In this document: piece after piece, positions 20,958-30,160 of the stretch | How the letters are laid out: each line of letters starts with the position of its first letter | Numbering within the stretch: the stretch's first letter is position 1 | Assembly (NCBI RefSeq): GCF_000373565.1 | Contig: NZ_KB891842.1 | Coordinates: forward strand, 62,001 to 126,000 | Direction: 5' to 3' | Length of the DNA: 64,000 nt | Source: Streptomyces sp. HmicA12 | Lineage (GTDB): Bacteria > Actinomycetota > Actinomycetes > Streptomycetales > Streptomycetaceae | Translations under genes and position numbers: made by a program | Notes under the pieces: model-generated | What the model saw: only the letters and a program-made list of their open reading frames with translations | What the model was told of the DNA's origin: nothing | The model's database searches: none

Positions 20958-21635
20958 ATGTTGTCCACAGGACTGCCGCAGGGGGCGGTGCCCAAGCTCG
21001 AGCGCCCGGGGCCGCTGCGCGAGCGGGTCTACGAGGCGCTGCTCGAACTCATCACCACGCGCGCGCTGCAGCCCGGCCAGCACCTGGTCGAGAGCGAGCT
21101 CGCCGGGCACCTGGGCGTCTCGCGCCAGCCGGTGCGCGAGGCGCTGCAGCGGCTCAACACCGAGGGCTGGGTGGATCTGCGCCCGGCCCAGGGCGCCTTC
21201 GTGCACGAGCCGACGGAGGAGGAGGCGGACCAACTCCTCACCGTCCGTACGCTGCTGGAGGCCGAGGCCGCCCGGCTCGCCGCGGCCAACGCGGGCAAGA
21301 CCGGGATCACCGCCCTGGAGGTACTCTGCGCCAAGGGTGAGCAGGCCGTCGCAGACGGGGACGTGGACGTGGTCGTCGCGACGAACGCCGAGTTCCACGC
21401 GAAGGTCATGGAACTCGCGGGCAACGTGGTCCTGGCCGAACTCGCCGGCCAGGTCGACGCCCGCGTCCGCTGGTACTACCAGCCGGTCGCCCGCCAGCGC
21501 GGCAAGCAGTCGTGGATCGAGCACCGCGAGCTCATCGCGGCGATCTCGGCGCGCGACGAGGCGCGGGCCACGGCGGTGATGCGGGCGCACACCGAGCACA
21601 CCCGCGAGACGTACCACCACCGCGACCGCGACTGA
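20958..21635 (+). CDS. GntR-family regulator, FCD subfamily (copy 1)
   Basis: 225 aa. Residues ~15-80 form the winged HTH (LRERVYEALLELI ... ELAGHLGVSRQPVREALQRLNTEGWVDLRPAQGAFV). The C-terminal FCD ligand domain has the metal-site pattern of that family (NAEFHAKV; EHRELIAAI; MRAHTEH). ATG 20958 follows AGGAGGGGG. It is closely similar to the protein at 54841, with a nearly identical DNA-binding segment, so both probably bind the ATACTGT/ACAGTAT operators seen across the window. FCD regulators commonly sense small carboxylates; oxalate, oxalyl-CoA or formate would fit the context (inference). Confidence 0.93.
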   Translation: MLSTGLPQGAVPKLERPGPLRERVYEALLELITTRALQPGQHLVESELAGHLGVSRQPVREALQRLNTEGWVDLRPAQGAFVHEPTEEEADQLLTVRTLLEAEAARLAAANAGKTGITALEVLCAKGEQAVADGDVDVVVATNAEFHAKVMELAGNVVLAELAGQVDARVRWYYQPVARQRGKQSWIEHRELIAAISARDEARATAVMRAHTEHTRETYHHRDRD

Positions 21636-21659
21636 TCTCGCCCGCCGGTCTCCGGATGC

Positions 21660-22256
21660 CTACGGCGTCCACTCCGGATCGCGCCCGGTGAACGCCAGCA
21701 GGCGGGCCGCCGCGCCCGCCTGCCCGGAGACCGGCACGGCCGGGGCGTACTTCTGGAAGGTGTCCCGTACGAAATCGACGAACCGGTCCGCCGGGACCTG
21801 CAGCCCCGCCGCCAACTCGTCGGTGAGGGGCAGGTCCTGGCCGGTGGCCCGGGCGATGTCCCAGGCGTGCACGCCCGCGTCGAGGGCGGCGGCCGCCATG
21901 CCGAGCCATCCCGGCACGGGACCGAACGGCGTCGGCACGTCCTCGGCGTCGGGCCCCACCGACGCCCACCCGGCCTGCGCCGTCGCGAGCACCCGCTCCA
22001 GCTCGCCCACCGGGTCGGGACCGAGCGCGTCCACGGGCTCGAACGGATCGCCGTCGGGAGCGACCTCGACGATCTGCGCCACGAGCCCCAGCTGATCGAG
22101 CCGCGCGTGGTTCAGCACCTGCCGAACCGTCCATGCGCTGCACGGGGTGGCCCGCCCCCAGCCGTCCGCGGGCACGCCGCGCACGGCGGCCAGCAGGTAG
22201 TCGTGGGCCTGCCGCATCACCTTGTGGCCGTCGACAGAGCCATCGACAGGGTTCAT
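21660..22256 (-). CDS. TIGR03086-type DinB/mycothiol-dependent metal-binding protein
   Basis: A 198-aa four-helix protein of the maleylpyruvate-isomerase N-terminal/DinB superfamily. Visible marks are ATPCSAWTVRQVLNHA (first metal His) and ALDAGVHAWDIARATGQDL (second conserved His). These belong to an actinobacterial group linked to mycothiol chemistry; the reaction is unknown. Its ATG overlaps the stop of ltrA (ATGA), so the two are cotranscribed on the minus strand. It is convergent with the GntR gene. Confidence 0.85.
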   Translation of the reverse strand: MNPVDGSVDGHKVMRQAHDYLLAAVRGVPADGWGRATPCSAWTVRQVLNHARLDQLGLVAQIVEVAPDGDPFEPVDALGPDPVGELERVLATAQAGWASVGPDAEDVPTPFGPVPGWLGMAAAALDAGVHAWDIARATGQDLPLTDELAAGLQVPADRFVDFVRDTFQKYAPAVPVSGQAGAAARLLAFTGRDPEWTP

Positions 22257-23542
22257 GACGTCAACTCCTCAGGGGTCACCGCTCGTCGAGCGCAAGGCGA
22301 CCAGCGTGCCTCGGCGGCCAGCATAGACACCAACACCACGACGAGGGCGAGGAGTTGAGCGAGTGCGGACACGTGCACGCCGAGCAGTGCGGTGGCGAGC
22401 ACGACCGGCACGGCGGCCGCCCGGTACCCCACGGGGAACAGCCGCATCGCCGCGCGGAACGCCACGTCACCGACGAGGAACAGTGCCACACCGCCGGCCA
22501 GGGCCAGGGCGGGCCCGGTGTGCAGATGTTCGCCGATGTGCCCGAGGGACTTCTTGATCCCGGCGGCCAGGAACGCGACGCCGAGCAGCATCGGCAGGAA
22601 CGCGTAGTAGTACGCGGTCATCGCGAGCCACCAGCGGCGGTCCGGCGGCGTCGCCGCGAACGCGTGCTCGGCGCCGCCCTCGTCGCGCACGAAGTACGTC
22701 CACCACAGCGCGCCGGCGAGCGTGAGCGCCAGGAACACCCCCGTGAACACGCTCGCGGTGAACGGCAGGTCGCCGATGCCTACGCCGATCGCGATGACGG
22801 ACTCGCCGAACGACACGATGAGCAGCAGGCCGTGCCGTTCCACGAAGTGACCGGGATGCAACTCGCCCATCTGGATGCGGAGTTCGGAGGTGGAGCGGCC
22901 GCTGCGGCGAGCCGGACCGTACTCCGCCAGGCGCGGCGTCAGGAACTGCAGGACGATCGCCAGGATCCACAGCCCGTCGGCGAGCGGCCCCGTGCACAGA
23001 CCGGCCGCGGTGACGGCCAGCGCCGCGAGGGAGTTGGGCACGGCGTACCAGATGACGTCCCGACCGTGGCTGCGCGTGTAGAGCACGCTGTGCACGACGA
23101 CGACCAGCAGGAAGCCGAGACCGAAGACGACACCGGCGTTCGAGTCGGGGTCGAAGACGTGCGGGATCGACAGGGCACAGATCAGGAACGCGCCCATGCC
23201 GCACAGCATCAGCAGCCGTCGTGACGGGCGGTCCGGCGGCACCTGGTTGGTGAGATACGCGTAGGCCGAGTACATCCAGTACAGCACGACGAAGACCAGC
23301 GCGACGCGGCCCGCGGTGGCCCAGGTGAGGTCGTGCGCGATCACCACGGTGAGCTGGGTCAGCGTGTAGACGAAGACGAGGTCGAAGAAGAGCTCGAGCG
23401 ACGTGACGCGTTGCGGTACCTCCGGGTTCCGCGCGGCCGATGTCCCCGTGCGCCGCGGCGGTGTGTCCGTCTCCCGCGGCGGTCCGTCCTTGTGCTGTGA
23501 CGGTATGTCCGTGCGCTGCGGCCGTGCCGCCTCCGGTGTCAT
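22253..23542 (-). CDS. ltrA: Low temperature requirement protein A (LtrA) family membrane protein
   Basis: A 429-aa polytopic membrane protein. The N-terminal family motif RVTSLELFFDLVFVYTLTQL is followed by about ten to twelve hydrophobic segments and by HFVERHGLLLIVSFGESVIAIG, the most conserved LtrA stretch. Start ATG 23542 has GGAGGGGG upstream; an earlier in-frame start at 23608 is less likely. Upstream of the first helix is a low-complexity stretch rich in Pro, Arg and Thr (~residues 5-45). The biochemical role of LtrA is not established. Translationally coupled to the DinB-like gene. Confidence 0.9.
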   Translation of the reverse strand: MTPEAARPQRTDIPSQHKDGPPRETDTPPRRTGTSAARNPEVPQRVTSLELFFDLVFVYTLTQLTVVIAHDLTWATAGRVALVFVVLYWMYSAYAYLTNQVPPDRPSRRLLMLCGMGAFLICALSIPHVFDPDSNAGVVFGLGFLLVVVVHSVLYTRSHGRDVIWYAVPNSLAALAVTAAGLCTGPLADGLWILAIVLQFLTPRLAEYGPARRSGRSTSELRIQMGELHPGHFVERHGLLLIVSFGESVIAIGVGIGDLPFTASVFTGVFLALTLAGALWWTYFVRDEGGAEHAFAATPPDRRWWLAMTAYYYAFLPMLLGVAFLAAGIKKSLGHIGEHLHTGPALALAGGVALFLVGDVAFRAAMRLFPVGYRAAAVPVVLATALLGVHVSALAQLLALVVVLVSMLAAEARWSPCARRAVTPEELTS

Positions 23543-23758
23543 GTCCGGACCCCCTCCGACGTGGTGCGTTGTGGCGGCGGACAGCCTACGGCGCGGGCCC
23601 GGGGACACGGGGCGCTCCCGGCTTTGTCCTGTGACGGGAGAAAGTCATGGGTAATTCCTGCTCAACTTCTTCCCAGTCCCGGCAGGCGCTGCTACGTTCC
23701 CCATCGAAAGCCGGACCAGGTACATGGTGATGGGGCCCGAAGAGGCGGGGAGGGGCAC

Positions 23759-24949
23759 GTGAGGCGCATGACGGCTCGACCCGCCAACGCGCACCAGGCG
23801 CGGCTGCTGAGGCTGCTGCGTGACGGTGGGCCCAACTCCCGTGCCCAGCTGGGCGATCAGGTCGACCTCTCGCGGTCGAAACTGGCCGTCGAGGTGGACC
23901 GGCTCCTGGAGACCGGACTCGTGGTCGCCGACGGACTCGCCGCCTCGCGCGGCGGCCGCCGCTCCCACAACATCCGGCTCGCACCCCAACTGCGCTTCCT
24001 CGGCGTCGACATCGGCGCGACCTCGGTCGACGTCGCCGTCACCAACGCGGAGCTGGAGGTCCTCGGGCACATCAACCAGCCGATGGACGTGCGCGAAGGA
24101 CCGGTCGCGGTCTTCGAGCAAGTCCTCGCCATGGCCGCGAAGTTGAGGGCCTCCGGGCTCGCCGAAGGGTTCGACGGAGCGGGGATCGGCGTCCCCGGCC
24201 CGGTCCGCTTCCCCGAAGGTGTGCCGGTCGCTCCACCGATCATGCCCGGCTGGGACGGCTTCCCGGTCCGTGAGGCACTCAGCCAGGAGCTGGGCTGCCC
24301 GGTGATGGTCGACAACGACGTGAACCTGATGGCGATGGGCGAGCAGCACGCGGGTGTCGCCCGCACCGCCCGCGACTTCCTCTGCGTCAAGATCGGTACC
24401 GGTATCGGCTGCGGCATCGTCGTCGGCGGCGAGGTCTACCGGGGTACCACCGGCTCGGCCGGCGACATCGGGCACATCCAGGTCGTCGCGGAGGGCCGGC
24501 AGTGCGCCTGCGGCAACAAGGGCTGCCTGGAGGCCTACTTCAGCGGCGCGGCACTGGCGCGCGACGCCGAGGAGGCCGCCCGTGACGGCCGGTCACCGGA
24601 ACTGGCCACCCGCATGGAGGCGTCCGGCAGGCTCAGCGCGGCCGACGTCGCCGTGGCGGCCGCCGCCGGCGACGGCACCTCCCTCGATCTGATCCGCGAG
24701 GGCGGCAACCGCACCGGCCAGGTCATCGCCTCACTCGTCAGCTTCTTCAACCCCGGCCTGGTCGTCATCGGCGGCGGTGTCACCGGCCTCGGCCACACGC
24801 TCCTCGCCGCGCTGCGCACCCAGGTCTACCGTCAGTCCCTCCCGCTGGCGACCGGCAATCTCCCCATCGTCCTCGGCGAGTTGGGCCCCACCGCGGGCGT
24901 CATCGGCGGGGCCCGGCTGATCAGCGACCACCTGTTCTCGCCCGCGTAG
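23759..24949 (+). CDS. ROK-family transcriptional regulator
   Basis: About 396 aa. An N-terminal winged HTH (ANAHQARLLRLLRDGGPNSRAQLGDQVDLSRSKLAVEVDRLLE) precedes a sugar-kinase-like ROK domain with GVDIGATSVDVAV, IGTGIGCGIVVGGEVYRG and the zinc motif CACGNKGCLEAY. GTG 23759 has GGGGAGGGG just upstream; ATG 23768 is an alternative. It stands directly before a sugar ABC operon on the same strand, so it is the likely sugar-responsive repressor of that region. Confidence 0.93.
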   Translation: MRRMTARPANAHQARLLRLLRDGGPNSRAQLGDQVDLSRSKLAVEVDRLLETGLVVADGLAASRGGRRSHNIRLAPQLRFLGVDIGATSVDVAVTNAELEVLGHINQPMDVREGPVAVFEQVLAMAAKLRASGLAEGFDGAGIGVPGPVRFPEGVPVAPPIMPGWDGFPVREALSQELGCPVMVDNDVNLMAMGEQHAGVARTARDFLCVKIGTGIGCGIVVGGEVYRGTTGSAGDIGHIQVVAEGRQCACGNKGCLEAYFSGAALARDAEEAARDGRSPELATRMEASGRLSAADVAVAAAAGDGTSLDLIREGGNRTGQVIASLVSFFNPGLVVIGGGVTGLGHTLLAALRTQVYRQSLPLATGNLPIVLGELGPTAGVIGGARLISDHLFSPA

Positions 24950-25062
24950 TCACCGCCGCGGGATCAGCACCTGCGTATCGCACCCGCGTACAGCACCTTC
25001 GCACAGCGCCCTGCTCTGCCCTGCCCTGAAACCGGCCCGCACCCGTTCATAGGGGAACCGCC

Positions 25063-26586
25063 ATGGCACCTTCGGCACCAGAATCACCGCTGCTCACCAT
25101 GTCCGGCATCACCAAGTCGTTCCCCGGCGTACGCGCCCTCGACGGCGTCGACCTGGAGGTCCAACCAGGAGAAGTGCACTGCCTGTTGGGCCAGAACGGC
25201 GCCGGCAAGTCCACCCTGATCAAAGTTCTCGCGGGCGCCCACCAGCCCGACGAGGGCGCCATCACCTGGCGCGGGGAGCCGGTCACCCTGCGCTCGCCGA
25301 TCGCCGCGATGCGCCTCGGCATCGCCACCATCTACCAGGAACTCGACCTGGTGGAGCACCTGTCGGTGGCGGAGAACGTCCACCTCGGCCATGAGCCGAC
25401 GGCGGCCGGATTCGTCGTACGCCGACGGGACGCGAAGGCATCGACCGCCGCGCTGCTCAAGCGGCTCGGGCACGGAGAGATCGACCCGGACACCCTGGTC
25501 GGCGACCTTTCCGCGGCCGGTCAGCAGATCGTCTCGATGGCCCGCGCCCTCTCCCACGACGTCCGCCTCATCGTCATGGACGAGCCGTCTGCCGCGCTCG
25601 ACCCCGACGAGGTCGACAACCTCTTCCGCATCGTCGCGGGCCTCACCGCCGACGGCGTCGCCGTCGTCTACATCTCGCACCGCCTGGAGGAGATCCGCCG
25701 CATCGGCGACCGGGTCACGGTCCTCAAGGACGGCCGCGCGGTGGCCGGCGGCCTCCCGGCCAAGGACACCCCCACGCGCGACGTCGTCTCCCTCATGACG
25801 GGCCGCAACGTGGAGTACGTCTTCCCCGACCGGCCCGCGACGATCGCCCCCGCGCAACCGGTCCTCACGGTCCGCGGCCTCTCCCGGGAGGGCGAGTTCG
25901 AGCCGCTGGACCTGTCCCTGCGGCCCGGCGAGATCGTCGGCATCGCGGGCCTGGTCGGCTCGGGCCGCTCCGAGATCCTGGAGACGATCTACGGCGCCCG
26001 TAAACCGAAGACCGGACAAGTGACCCTGGGGGGAAGGGAGTTGCGCACCGGCAGCGTCCGGGCCGCGGTCCGGGCCGGCCTCGGCCTTGCTCCCGAGGAG
26101 CGCAAGGCGCAAGCGCTCCTCATGCTGGAATCGGTGACCCGCAACGTCTCCGTCTCCTCCATGTCCCGCTTCGCGTACGGGGGTTGGCTCGATCGGCGCG
26201 GCGAACGCGCCGCGACGCTCGAAGCCACCCGCGAACTCCACATCCGTCCGGACAACCCCTCGGTCCCGGTCCGCACCCTCTCCGGCGGCAACCAGCAGAA
26301 GGCGGTCCTGGCCCGCTGGCTGCTGCGCGGCTGCAAGGTCCTGCTCCTGGACGAGCCCACGCGCGGCGTGGACGTAGGAGCCCGCGCCGAGCTGTACGCG
26401 GTGATCCGCCGACTGGCCGACGCGGGCCTGGCCGTCCTCCTGGTCTCCAGCGAGGTTCCCGAGGTCCTGGGCCTGGCCGACCGCGTCCTGGTCCTGCGCG
26501 AGGGTCGCGTCGTCCACGAGGCCCCGGCCCGCGACCTGGACGAACACCGAGTCCTGGACCTGGTCATGGAAGGCACCCCGACGTGA
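25063..26586 (+). CDS. Sugar ABC transporter ATP-binding protein (RbsA/XylG type, two NBDs)
   Basis: 507 aa with two ATPase halves, as in carbohydrate uptake (CUT2) transporters. The first half has Walker A GQNGAGKST and Walker B LIVMDEPSAAL with a weak signature (LSAAGQQIVSMARAL). The second half lacks a good Walker A (GLVGSGRSE) but has LSGGNQQKAVLARWLL and VLLLDEPTRGVDVGA. This asymmetry is normal for the family. ATG 25063 follows AGGGGAACC. First gene of the importer operon. Confidence 0.95.
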   Translation: MAPSAPESPLLTMSGITKSFPGVRALDGVDLEVQPGEVHCLLGQNGAGKSTLIKVLAGAHQPDEGAITWRGEPVTLRSPIAAMRLGIATIYQELDLVEHLSVAENVHLGHEPTAAGFVVRRRDAKASTAALLKRLGHGEIDPDTLVGDLSAAGQQIVSMARALSHDVRLIVMDEPSAALDPDEVDNLFRIVAGLTADGVAVVYISHRLEEIRRIGDRVTVLKDGRAVAGGLPAKDTPTRDVVSLMTGRNVEYVFPDRPATIAPAQPVLTVRGLSREGEFEPLDLSLRPGEIVGIAGLVGSGRSEILETIYGARKPKTGQVTLGGRELRTGSVRAAVRAGLGLAPEERKAQALLMLESVTRNVSVSSMSRFAYGGWLDRRGERAATLEATRELHIRPDNPSVPVRTLSGGNQQKAVLARWLLRGCKVLLLDEPTRGVDVGARAELYAVIRRLADAGLAVLLVSSEVPEVLGLADRVLVLREGRVVHEAPARDLDEHRVLDLVMEGTPT

Positions 26587-26587
26587 G

Positions 26588-26640
26588 AAGCCCCGCAAGG
26601 GGCGCGGGGAACGGCGCGAGCAATCACCCACAACCCGCAC
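26588..26640 (+). repeat. Dispersed intergenic repeat
   Basis: GGGGCGCGGGGAACGGCGCG and flanking sequence, in the 100-bp gap between the ABC ATPase and permease genes. It is related to the units at 13422-13635 and 31159-31200. It sits inside an operon, so it may tune mRNA processing rather than end transcription. Confidence 0.65.
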
Positions 26641-26686
26641 CCGACGAGAGCCACGACACCCACCCCACAAGAAGGGACCCGGCGCC

Positions 26687-27709
26687 ATGACGCAGCCCGC
26701 CTCACCCACCCGCCCGGCGGAGCCCCATCGCGCCGAGACCTCCAAGCACCGCCCCAAAACCCTGAGCACCCTCCGGGTGGACGTCCGCACCCTCTCCCTG
26801 CTGGGCGTCCTCGCCGCGCTCGTCCTGATCGGCGGCATCACCCAGCCCGACAGCTTCCTGGACACCGACAACGTCCAGCTCATCCTCACCCAGGCCTCGG
26901 TCATCGGCATCGTCACGGTCGGCATGACGTTCGTGATCATCTCCGGCGGCATCGACCTGTCGGTCGGCGCGATCGTGGCACTCGCCAGCGTGTGGGCCTC
27001 CACCGTCGCGACCCAGGAGTACGGCTTCACCGGCATCCTGCTCACGGCGATCCTCGTCGGCGTCGGCTGCGGTCTGGTGAACGGTCTCCTCATCGCGTAC
27101 GGCGGCATAGTCCCCTTCATCGCCACCCTCGCGATGCTGGCGTCGGGCCGCGGCCTCGCCCTTCAGATCACCGACGGCAACACCCAAATGGTCACCGTGG
27201 ACAGCGTGTTGAAGCTCGGTGAACCCGACTCCTTCATCCTCGGCATCCCCCCGCTGGTCCTCGTCTTCGCCGCGGTCACCGTCATCGGCTGGCTCGTCCT
27301 GAACCGCACCACGTTCGGCCGCCGCTCCGTCGCGGTCGGCGGCAACGCGGAGGCGGCGCGGCTCGCCGGCATCGACGTACGCCGGCAGCGCCTGTACCTG
27401 TACCTGCTGTCCGGCCTGTGCTGCGGCATCGCCGCGTTCCTGCTGCTCATCCTCGCGGGATCGGGCCAGAACACCAACGGCAACCTGTACGAACTCGACG
27501 CCATCGCCGCCGCCATCATCGGCGGCACGCTGCTCACCGGCGGCCGCGGCAGCATCGTCGGCTCCGTCCTCGGTGTCCTGATCTTCATCACGATCCAGAA
27601 CATCTTCGCGCTGAACAACCTGGAGACCGCGACGCAGCAGATCGCCAAGGGAGCGATCATCGTCGCGGCGGTCCTGGTCCAGCGACGTACGGCAAAAACC
27701 ACCTCGTAA
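26687..27709 (+). CDS. Sugar ABC transporter permease (RbsC type)
   Basis: A 340-aa permease with about 8-10 TM segments. Family marks are TVGMTFVIISGGIDLSVGAIVALASVWAS near the N-terminus, RRSVAVGGNAEAARLAGIDVRRQRLYLYLLSG and a late AAAIIGGTLLTGGRGSIVGSVLG. ATG 26687 follows AGAAGGGACC. Its last codons lie in a tract of five 9-bp repeats. Forms the CUT2 importer with its neighbours. Confidence 0.95.
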   Translation: MTQPASPTRPAEPHRAETSKHRPKTLSTLRVDVRTLSLLGVLAALVLIGGITQPDSFLDTDNVQLILTQASVIGIVTVGMTFVIISGGIDLSVGAIVALASVWASTVATQEYGFTGILLTAILVGVGCGLVNGLLIAYGGIVPFIATLAMLASGRGLALQITDGNTQMVTVDSVLKLGEPDSFILGIPPLVLVFAAVTVIGWLVLNRTTFGRRSVAVGGNAEAARLAGIDVRRQRLYLYLLSGLCCGIAAFLLLILAGSGQNTNGNLYELDAIAAAIIGGTLLTGGRGSIVGSVLGVLIFITIQNIFALNNLETATQQIAKGAIIVAAVLVQRRTAKTTS

Positions 27710-27746
27710 GCCTCGTAAGCCTCGTAAGCCTCGTAAGCCTCGTAAG
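27702..27746 (+). repeat. Five perfect tandem copies of a 9-bp unit
   Basis: CCTCGTAAG is repeated five times without error, spanning the stop codon (27707-27709) of the permease gene and the gap to the binding-protein gene. Each copy contains an in-frame TAA one unit on. Copy number would change the intergenic distance in 9-bp steps. Confidence 0.9.
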
Positions 27747-27765
27747 TTCGGGAAGGGACGACGCC

Positions 27766-28827
27766 ATGCCAGAGTCGACAAGCGTGTCGAGCCGCAGAAG
27801 CCTTCTGTTCGGCGCGGCCGCAGCCGTCACGACGGGCGGCCTGCTCACGGCCTGCACCAGCAACGAGCCCAGCGACAAGGGCAACGACAGCAGCAAGGCC
27901 GCCGACCAGCCGGTCGCCGACGACAAGCCCGGCAAGCAGGTCACCATCGGCTTCGCGGGCCCGCAGGCCGACCACGGCTGGCTCAACGCGATCAACGACA
28001 ACGCGAAGGAGCGGGCGAAGAAGTACGCGGACGTCACACTTGAGGCCACCGAGGGCTCGAACGACACCGCCGCCCAGATCGGCCAGGTCGAGACCCTCAT
28101 CAACAAGAAGGTCGACGTCCTCGTCATCCTGCCCGCCGACGGCAAGGCGCTGACCCAGGTCGGCCTGAAGGCGATGCGCGCCGGCATCCCCGTCGTGAAC
28201 CTCGACCGGATCTTCAACACCCCCCAGGCGTACCGGTGTTGGATCGGCGGAGACAACTACGGCATGGGTCTGAGCGCCGGCAACTACATCGGCGAGAAGC
28301 TCAAGGGCAAGAAGAACGCCAAGGTCGTCGAGCTCGCCGGACTCGACAACCTCGAACTCACCAAGCAGCGCACCCAGGGCTTCGACGACGCGCTGAAGAA
28401 CTACCCGAACATCGAGAAGGTCGCCCGTCAGGCGGCCGAGTTCACGGTCGAGTCGGGACAGGCCAAGATGTCCCAACTCCTGCAGGCGCAGAAGAACTTC
28501 GACGCCCTCTGGAACCACGACGACGACCAGGGAGTCGGCGCCCTGCGCGCCATCCAGCAGGCGGGCCGCGACGACTTCCTGATGGTCGGCGGCGCGGGCG
28601 CGCTCTCCGCGTTCCAGGAGATCGAGAAGGGCTCCGGCGTCCTGAAGGCCACCGTCCTCTACCCGCCCACCATGGCCGCGTCCGCCATCGACCTGGCCCG
28701 CGCCCTCGGCCAGGGCAAGGGGATCAGCGGCATGGCCGAGTTCGAGATCCCCGCCCACGTGACGCTGTACTCGGCCGTCGTCGACAAGACGAACGTCGAC
28801 AAGTACATGCCCACCGGCTTCAAGTGA
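27766..28827 (+). CDS. Sugar ABC transporter substrate-binding lipoprotein
   Basis: A 353-aa type I periplasmic binding protein. The signal peptide has SRRSLLFGAAAAVTTGGLL and a lipobox ending at Cys30 (LTAC). The mature part has the xylose/ribose-binding pattern TIGFAGPQADHGWLNAINDNAKERAKKY and KKVDVLVILPADGKALTQVG. ATG 27766 follows GGAAGGGACG. Third gene of the importer operon. The ligand may be a pentose, hexose or cyclitol; the downstream oxidoreductase and isomerases are of the types used for inositol-like compounds. Confidence 0.93.
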   Translation: MPESTSVSSRRSLLFGAAAAVTTGGLLTACTSNEPSDKGNDSSKAADQPVADDKPGKQVTIGFAGPQADHGWLNAINDNAKERAKKYADVTLEATEGSNDTAAQIGQVETLINKKVDVLVILPADGKALTQVGLKAMRAGIPVVNLDRIFNTPQAYRCWIGGDNYGMGLSAGNYIGEKLKGKKNAKVVELAGLDNLELTKQRTQGFDDALKNYPNIEKVARQAAEFTVESGQAKMSQLLQAQKNFDALWNHDDDQGVGALRAIQQAGRDDFLMVGGAGALSAFQEIEKGSGVLKATVLYPPTMAASAIDLARALGQGKGISGMAEFEIPAHVTLYSAVVDKTNVDKYMPTGFK

Positions 28828-28885
28828 TCCGCGCCGCGGGCACGGCGCACCTGGCGAACTCGGCGTGGACGAGGAGGACTTCCGC

Positions 28886-30148
28886 ATGGCAGGCAGCAGC
28901 ACCGGCACGACGGCCCGTGAACCGGGTGGTGACAACGAAGGGGAGGCGAAACCGGCATCGCCCCCGGGTCCGCGGCGCGTCCTGGGCGTCGGCATGGTCG
29001 GCTACGCGTTCATGGGCGCCGCCCACTCACAGGGGTGGCGCACCGTCGGCCGTGTCTTCGACCTGCCGCTCACGCCGCGGCTCGCCGCGGTCTGCGGACG
29101 CGACGGACAGGCCGTGCGGGCCGCGGCCGACCGGCTCGGCTGGGCCGCGGCGGAGACCGACTGGCGGTCGCTGATCGCCCGGGACGACGTCGACCTCGTC
29201 GATGTCTGCACGCCCGGCGACAGCCACGCGGAGATCGCCATCGCCGCGCTCGAGGCGGGCAAGCACGTGCTGTGCGAGAAGCCGCTCGCCAACACCGTCG
29301 AGGAGGCGGAGGCGATGACGGAGGCGGCCGAACGGGCCGCCGAGCGGGGACAGTTGGCGATGACCGGGTTCAACTACCGGCGTGTTCCGGCCATCGCCCT
29401 GGCCCGCCGCATGGTGGCCGAGGGGCGCGTCGGCGCCCTGCGGCACGTGCGGGTCAGCTATCTCCAGGACTGGCTCGTCGACCCGGCCTTCCCGCTGACC
29501 TGGCGGCTGCAGAAGGCGTACGCGGGATCCGGCGCACTCGGCGACCTGGGTGCGCACGCCGTCGACCTCGCCCAGTTCCTCGCGGGCGAGCCGGTGGCGG
29601 GGGTCTCGGCGCTCACCGAGACGTTCGTCAGGGAGCGTCCGCTGCTCGACGGCGCCTCGGCGGGCCTGTCCGCGGCCGGCGCGGGGGAGCGGGGCCTCGG
29701 CCAGGTCACGGTCGACGACGCCGCGCTCTTCACCGGCCGCTTCGCCTCCGGCGCGCTCGCCTCCTTCGAGGCGACCCGCTTCGCGACCGGCCGCAAGAAC
29801 GCCCTGAAGATCGAACTCAATGGTGAGCGAGGCTCGTTGGCCTTCGACCTTGAGCGACTCAACGAGCTCTACTTCCACGACCAGACCGAACCGGGCTACA
29901 GCGCCGGCTTCCGCCGCATCCTGGTCACCGAGCCCGACCACCCCTACCTGGAGGGGTGGTGGCCGCCGGGCCACGGTCTCGGCTACGAGCACACCTTCGT
30001 GCACCAGGCCCGCGACCTGGTGCACGCGATCGCCGAACGCACCCCGCCCGCACCGTCGTTCGCCGACGGGCTGCAGGTGCAGCGCGTCCTCGCCGCGGTC
30101 GAGGAGAGCGCCGCGAAGAACTCCGTCTACACCCCCGTACCGGTCTGA
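28886..30148 (+). CDS. Gfo/Idh/MocA-family NAD(P)-dependent oxidoreductase
   Basis: A 420-aa sugar or cyclitol dehydrogenase. The Rossmann motif is GVGMVGYAFMGAAHSQGW, followed by VDVCTPGDSHAEIAIAALEAGKHVLCEKPLANTVEEA, where the EKP motif carries the catalytic Lys. The C-terminal alpha/beta domain has YAGSGALGDLGAHAVDLAQFL. A hydrophilic N-terminal extension of about 30 residues precedes the Rossmann fold. ATG 28886 follows GAGGAGG; GTG 28865 is an alternative. Enzymes of this family oxidise C-1, C-2 or C-3 hydroxyls of sugars and inositols, which fits the 3-keto-sugar-related domains encoded downstream. Confidence 0.93.
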   Translation: MAGSSTGTTAREPGGDNEGEAKPASPPGPRRVLGVGMVGYAFMGAAHSQGWRTVGRVFDLPLTPRLAAVCGRDGQAVRAAADRLGWAAAETDWRSLIARDDVDLVDVCTPGDSHAEIAIAALEAGKHVLCEKPLANTVEEAEAMTEAAERAAERGQLAMTGFNYRRVPAIALARRMVAEGRVGALRHVRVSYLQDWLVDPAFPLTWRLQKAYAGSGALGDLGAHAVDLAQFLAGEPVAGVSALTETFVRERPLLDGASAGLSAAGAGERGLGQVTVDDAALFTGRFASGALASFEATRFATGRKNALKIELNGERGSLAFDLERLNELYFHDQTEPGYSAGFRRILVTEPDHPYLEGWWPPGHGLGYEHTFVHQARDLVHAIAERTPPAPSFADGLQVQRVLAAVEESAAKNSVYTPVPV

Positions 30149-30160
30149 GGAGGCCCTTCC

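Noticed and set aside
27702-27746. Possible CRISPR-like repeat array
   Set aside because: Units of 9 bp are directly adjacent, with no spacers and no cas genes.
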